Positions 43,534 through 46,367 of a DNA stretch of 46,367 nt are shown piece by piece. Each line of letters opens with the position of its first letter. Positions within the stretch are counted from its first letter, which is position 1. Made by a program: the position numbers and the translations under genes. The notes under the pieces were generated by a model, which had not been told where the DNA came from, made no database searches, and worked only from the letters and a program-made list of their open reading frames with translations. The stretch is from Desulfuromonadales bacterium (lineage in GTDB: Bacteria; Desulfobacterota; Desulfuromonadia; Desulfuromonadales; BM103), in the NCBI GenBank assembly GCA_030630015.1, contig DAOVNV010000001.1, positions 1 to 46,367 on the forward strand. The letters run 5' to 3'.

Positions 43534-43758
43534 TCAGTTGTTGGGTGACGCCTGGTCAGTCAGGTTGCTGATGACATGCTCCGAGCGCTCCGCATCCGTA
43601 GAAAAATGAGTTTGCAGGTAGTCTTGAAAGAAAACCTGGCTCAATACATAGAGAATAACCAGCTTGATAAGAATAATGGTCCAGAGTGTTCGGCCTACCA
43701 CCATGGAGCGAAACCCGTCACGATAGAACAGGACCGTGTTTTTGAGGAGAGGCATCAT
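43534..43758 (-). CDS. DUF4492 small membrane protein, first gene of cyd operon
   Basis: This 74-residue protein has one transmembrane helix (RTLWTIILIKLVILYVLSQV, roughly residues 22-42) after a conserved-looking FYRDGFRSM start, which I recognise as DUF4492. That family is found next to cydAB in several Bacteroidetes and Campylobacterota; its role is not known, and an accessory role in bd assembly is inferred. The ATG at 43758 has AAAGGA upstream; the frame is open a little further to 43785. It precedes cydA by 14 bases. Confidence 0.75.
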   Translation of the reverse strand: MMPLLKNTVLFYRDGFRSMVVGRTLWTIILIKLVILYVLSQVFFQDYLQTHFSTDAERSEHVISNLTDQASPNN

Positions 43759-43784
43759 GCTTTTTCCTTTATTGAACGACGCCA

Positions 43785-43812
43785 ATTATAACCAATTTAG
43801 TATTCAAGGCAA
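43785..43812 (-). promoter_or_regulatory. Probable promoter of the cyd operon
   Basis: On the minus strand TTGCCT (43812-43807), a 16-base spacer and a perfect -10 TATAAT (43790-43785) lie 26 bases before the first gene of the operon. No clear FNR or Rex site is visible around it. Confidence 0.6.
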
Positions 43813-43974
43813 GTAAAATATGATGTGGCATTCGTTAATGATAAATCCAGAGGAGAGAAAAGTAAGGAACGGTCCGCAGGAAATGAGGTACTGAACTTCC
43901 CAGCGGAGGAGACGGGTTCTGACGACTGCACAGGAGGCAAGATCGTAATAATGGCAGAGGGGTTGATCTTCGAT

Positions 43975-44751
43975 TTAAGAGAAACAAATCAGGCTGGTCT
44001 GCCGAAGAGACCGAACCAAGTCCTCAGGGCGATGGGCTTCCAGGGTTACAGAGGGCAAGGTGGGCAGGGAAGAGATCGTTGAGAAAAGCAGTTTGAAATC
44101 GATTTCGCCGTCACCGACCGGCAGATGTTCATCCGCGCTGCCGCAGTTGTCATGTAGATGGAGATGAAAAAGGCGTGGCAGGATCGATGTCAGCCAATCC
44201 CCCATCGGCACCTGCCCGAACAGGTGCCAGTGTCCAATGTCGAAACAGTGGCCGAAACGGGGAGAATGGATCGAATCAACCAGGCTGGTCAGGGTGCCTG
44301 GAGAGGTCTCGTAGATGTTCTCGATTGCCAGGCGGCAGCCTGAATTGGCGGTATGCTCCAGCAACTCGAGGAAGAAAGCACGGGCATGTTCGAGCCACAA
44401 ATCCTCCATGCCGGGATAGCGCCAGTGGTCGAAACCAGGGTGAACGACCATGAGATGGGCGTTAAGTTGATCGGCGATCTGCAAGGTCTGCAGGAGGCGC
44501 TGCCTGGTGATCTGGCGAACCAATGGGTCGAGAGCGCCGGGGTTGAGGTCCAGAAAAGGCGCATGAATGGTCGGGTGCATGCCGGCCTGGGCAAACTGTT
44601 GCGCCAGTTGTTCAACCCTGGCCAGGTCGATGTCGTCGAGATCCGTACCCTTGAACGCTATCTCCGGGGTCAGACCCAGATCGAGTACGAGAGTCAGAAA
44701 ATCGTCAAGACGTGACCAGGGAAGATGTGCTCCGAGTGGTTCAGACAACAT
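43975..44751 (-). CDS. Sugar phosphate isomerase/epimerase-like TIM-barrel protein
   Basis: This protein of about 258 residues is in the AP-endonuclease-2/xylose-isomerase-like barrel superfamily. Metal-site candidates appear in THAPF-type and later strands: PTIHAPFLDLNPG, MVVHPGFDH, CRLAIENIYE, HCFDIGHWHLF, HLHLHDN and VTLEAHRPEDL. The substrate cannot be told. The start is either ATG 44751 (11-base overlap with the channel gene) or TTG 44778; neither has a good ribosome-binding site. The overlap suggests coupled translation with the upstream channel gene. The 190 bases after its stop hold the cyd promoter region. Confidence 0.75.
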   Translation of the reverse strand: MLSEPLGAHLPWSRLDDFLTLVLDLGLTPEIAFKGTDLDDIDLARVEQLAQQFAQAGMHPTIHAPFLDLNPGALDPLVRQITRQRLLQTLQIADQLNAHLMVVHPGFDHWRYPGMEDLWLEHARAFFLELLEHTANSGCRLAIENIYETSPGTLTSLVDSIHSPRFGHCFDIGHWHLFGQVPMGDWLTSILPRLFHLHLHDNCGSADEHLPVGDGEIDFKLLFSTISSLPTLPSVTLEAHRPEDLVRSLRQTSLICFS

Positions 44752-45754
44752 CGGTTTCGCCACTGGCAATTTGCTCAAGCCGCGTGATCAAAGGGGCTTC
44801 ACCCAGTGTAATCAGAATGCTGCGCGCCTCGATAATTGTATGGGGGGGCGGATTGAAAACCATATGGTCATCGGTGCGTTTGATGCCCACGATGATAATG
44901 CCCATGTTCTGCCTGATGCCGGACGTAACCAGGGTTTTGCCAACCAGGGACGAGCGCTCGCTGACCAGGATTTCTTCAAGCTGCAACTCCAGGTTTTCAC
45001 TGGCCGTGGCAAGCTCGATGAAATCGACAACCGATGGACGTAATATCGCCTGGGCCATTCGGCTGGCCCCGATCGTGTAAGGTGAAATAACTTTCGATGC
45101 ACCAGCCCGCATGAGCTTCTTCTCAGAGCCCTCTTCTCCAGCCCGAGCCAGAATGAACAGGCCGGGGTTCAGGCCGCGGGCAGTCAGCGTGATATAGACG
45201 TTGTCGGTGTCGGAAGTCACTACAGTAATTAGACCTTGCGCGTTTTCGATGCCGGCGGCTTGAAGAGTCTCGTCACAGGTTGCATCCCCCTCGACAGAAA
45301 GATAGCCATCACGGTTGAGGCGCTCGCAGAGGTGCGGATTCTTTTCAACAACCACAAAGGGCAGCGGCCGAGCCTGGAATTCTCGGCAGATCAGGGTGCC
45401 AATGCGTCCAAAACCACAGATAATGTAGTGTCCATGCAGTTTGCTGATACGGCTTTCCAATTTCTTCCTCCCGAGTAAACGGCGCAGTTGCCCTTCGACC
45501 ATCAGCTGAATCAGGCTGCCGACAGCATAGGCGATGATGCCGCAGCCGGAAATGATCAAGAAAAGGGTAAACGCCTTGCCGAACGGCGTCAGCATGTGAA
45601 CTTCTTTGTAGCCGACAGTCGACAGGGTGATGACTGTCATGTACAGGGAGTCGAACAGGGGCCAGTCCTCGATTAGCGTGTAGCCGAACGAGCCGATCGC
45701 AATCACTGTAATCAGAATAATCAGTGAGAATCTTAAGTGTCGAACCGGGTCCAT
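44741..45754 (-). CDS. Two-TM potassium-channel protein with RCK (TrkA-N/TrkA-C) domain
   Basis: This 337-residue membrane protein has two helices (about residues 8-25 and 60-84) around a pore loop whose filter reads TVGYK (46-50); potassium channels normally have TVGYG. An RCK domain follows: HYIICGFGRIG (GxGxxG at 114-119), VVVEKNP for the adenine ribose, and EGDATCDETL. A TrkA-C domain fills the C-terminal 90 residues. It probably conducts K+ under ligand control, but the filter change makes selectivity uncertain. The nearby antiporter is not linked to it. Confidence 0.85.
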   Translation of the reverse strand: MDPVRHLRFSLIILITVIAIGSFGYTLIEDWPLFDSLYMTVITLSTVGYKEVHMLTPFGKAFTLFLIISGCGIIAYAVGSLIQLMVEGQLRRLLGRKKLESRISKLHGHYIICGFGRIGTLICREFQARPLPFVVVEKNPHLCERLNRDGYLSVEGDATCDETLQAAGIENAQGLITVVTSDTDNVYITLTARGLNPGLFILARAGEEGSEKKLMRAGASKVISPYTIGASRMAQAILRPSVVDFIELATASENLELQLEEILVSERSSLVGKTLVTSGIRQNMGIIIVGIKRTDDHMVFNPPPHTIIEARSILITLGEAPLITRLEQIASGETDVV

Positions 45755-45850
45755 AAACCGTCCCTGTTAAAAAGTAACATGATGATAGTCATGGAAATCA
45801 TAAAAGGCAAGCAGTTAAGCATGGTTGGCGGGGAATGGCAATAATTTCGC

Positions 45851-45878
45851 TTGACAATAGTTGTATACTGTATACAAT
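45851..45878 (+). promoter_or_regulatory. GntR gene promoter overlapped by its operator
   Basis: Perfect -35 TTGACA (45851-45856), a 16-base spacer and TACAAT (45873-45878) form a good sigma70 promoter. The 17-bp perfect palindrome TTGTATACTGTATACAA (45861-45877) covers the spacer and -10. A regulator bound there would block its own promoter. The same core occurs in the atp leader (34652-34664). Confidence 0.75.
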
Positions 45879-45908
45879 TTGCTAGGAACTACTAAACGGA
45901 GTTTTACT

Positions 45909-46367
45909 GTGCGAAAAAAACCTATAGAACGTCACCAGACCCTCCGCGAGAAAATTCTGGAAACAATTCGGGACGCAATCCTCAAGGGCAGCCTCAAACC
46001 GGGTGAGCGGGTGTCTGAGCCTGACCTTGCAGAGCGCTTCGGTATCAGTCGTACGCCGATTCGCGAGGCGTTCCGGCAGCTGGAATCCGAGGGCTACCTC
46101 CAGGTGATCCCGCGTAAGGGGGCGGTGGTTGCGTCCCTCACCGAGCGGGATGTCGAGGAGTTTTACGCCATCAAGATCATCCTTGAGGGCTTCGCGGCCC
46201 GGATGGCGGCCGAACAGCTGTCCGATAAAGAGATCGAACGTCTCGAAACAATCAACCAGCGACTGCAGAAGCTTGCCGACGAGGGGGACGTCAAAAACTT
46301 CTTCAAGGTTCATGATGAGTTCCACGAGGTGTTCATCAAGGCTTCCGGCAACGAAAAACTGCTGGAA
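45909..46367 (+). CDS. GntR-family transcriptional regulator with FCD domain (partial)
   Basis: The gene runs off the window end; 153 residues are visible. It starts at GTG 45909 with GGAG seven bases upstream. The winged helix-turn-helix reads IRDAILKGSLKPGERVSEPDLAERFGISRTPIREAFRQLESEGYL split over residues 20-64, the GntR hallmark. The start of the FCD effector domain follows, with EFYAIKIILEGFAARMAA and DEFHEVFIKASGNEKLLE; FCD domains usually bind organic acids via metal-binding His residues. The palindrome over its promoter suggests autorepression. Effector unknown. Confidence 0.93.
   Translation, partial: MRKKPIERHQTLREKILETIRDAILKGSLKPGERVSEPDLAERFGISRTPIREAFRQLESEGYLQVIPRKGAVVASLTERDVEEFYAIKIILEGFAARMAAEQLSDKEIERLETINQRLQKLADEGDVKNFFKVHDEFHEVFIKASGNEKLLE

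Overview
This window looks like the chromosomal replication-origin neighbourhood of a Gram-negative deltaproteobacterium, most likely of the Desulfuromonas/Geobacter/Pelobacter lineage. Reasons: a complete Tol-Pal set, the block dnaA-dnaN-recF-gyrB-gyrA divergent from rpmH-rnpA-yidD-yidC-mnmE, then mnmG-rsmG-parA-parB-bactofilin followed directly by an F1Fo ATP synthase cluster that has two b-type genes but no a or c subunit gene. The lineage call is an inference from gene order and protein character; no 16S rRNA or tRNA gene is present. No prophage, insertion sequence or CRISPR array is visible.

Layout. 1-703 is mostly non-coding, with a strong terminator for a leftward transcript. 704-2437 is a CPA2-type cation/proton antiporter with CBS domains. 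2499-7370 is the leftward tolQ-tolR-tolA-tolB-pal-cpoB operon (cell-envelope constriction and outer-membrane integrity). 7505-9816 holds a leftward group queC, folE2 (preQ0/queuosine precursors) and a DUF2064 transferase-like gene. 9991-16609 carries PBP1A, endonuclease III, an EEP-fold protein with altered catalytic residues, a secreted cyclophilin, gpsA and a membrane-anchored TPR protein. 16533-25389 is gyrA, gyrB, recF, dnaN and dnaA, all leftward. 25704-34504 runs rightward: rpmH, rnpA, yidD, yidC, mnmE, a perfect parS, mnmG, rsmG, parA, parB, bactofilin. 34702-40600 is atpX-F-H-A-G-D-C. 40735-43758 is a leftward cytochrome bd operon (DUF4492, cydA, cydB, a 30-residue CydX-like ORF), converging on the atp operon at a bidirectional terminator. 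43975-45754 holds a TIM-barrel isomerase-like gene and a two-TM potassium-channel/TrkA-N protein. The window ends inside a rightward GntR/FCD regulator.

How it works together. From dnaA outward most genes point away from the origin. The origin appears bipartite: an inverted pair of perfect DnaA boxes lies upstream of dnaA, and the AT-rich dnaA-dnaN gap holds several near-consensus DnaA boxes beside a run of five TAG/TAA triplets that fits the DnaA-trio unwinding element. A parS site and parAB lie within 10 kb.

The most interesting regulatory observations are: (1) the same 13-bp core, GTATAC-N-GTATAC, lies over the promoter of the GntR regulator gene and in the leader of the atp operon, suggesting that this regulator controls ATP synthase; (2) two intergenic sites 5 kb apart (8184 and 13171) each carry three DnaA-box-like 9-mers in the same orientation with identical 9- and 12-bp register; (3) a four-gene cyd operon with two small membrane-protein genes that automatic gene calling could miss.
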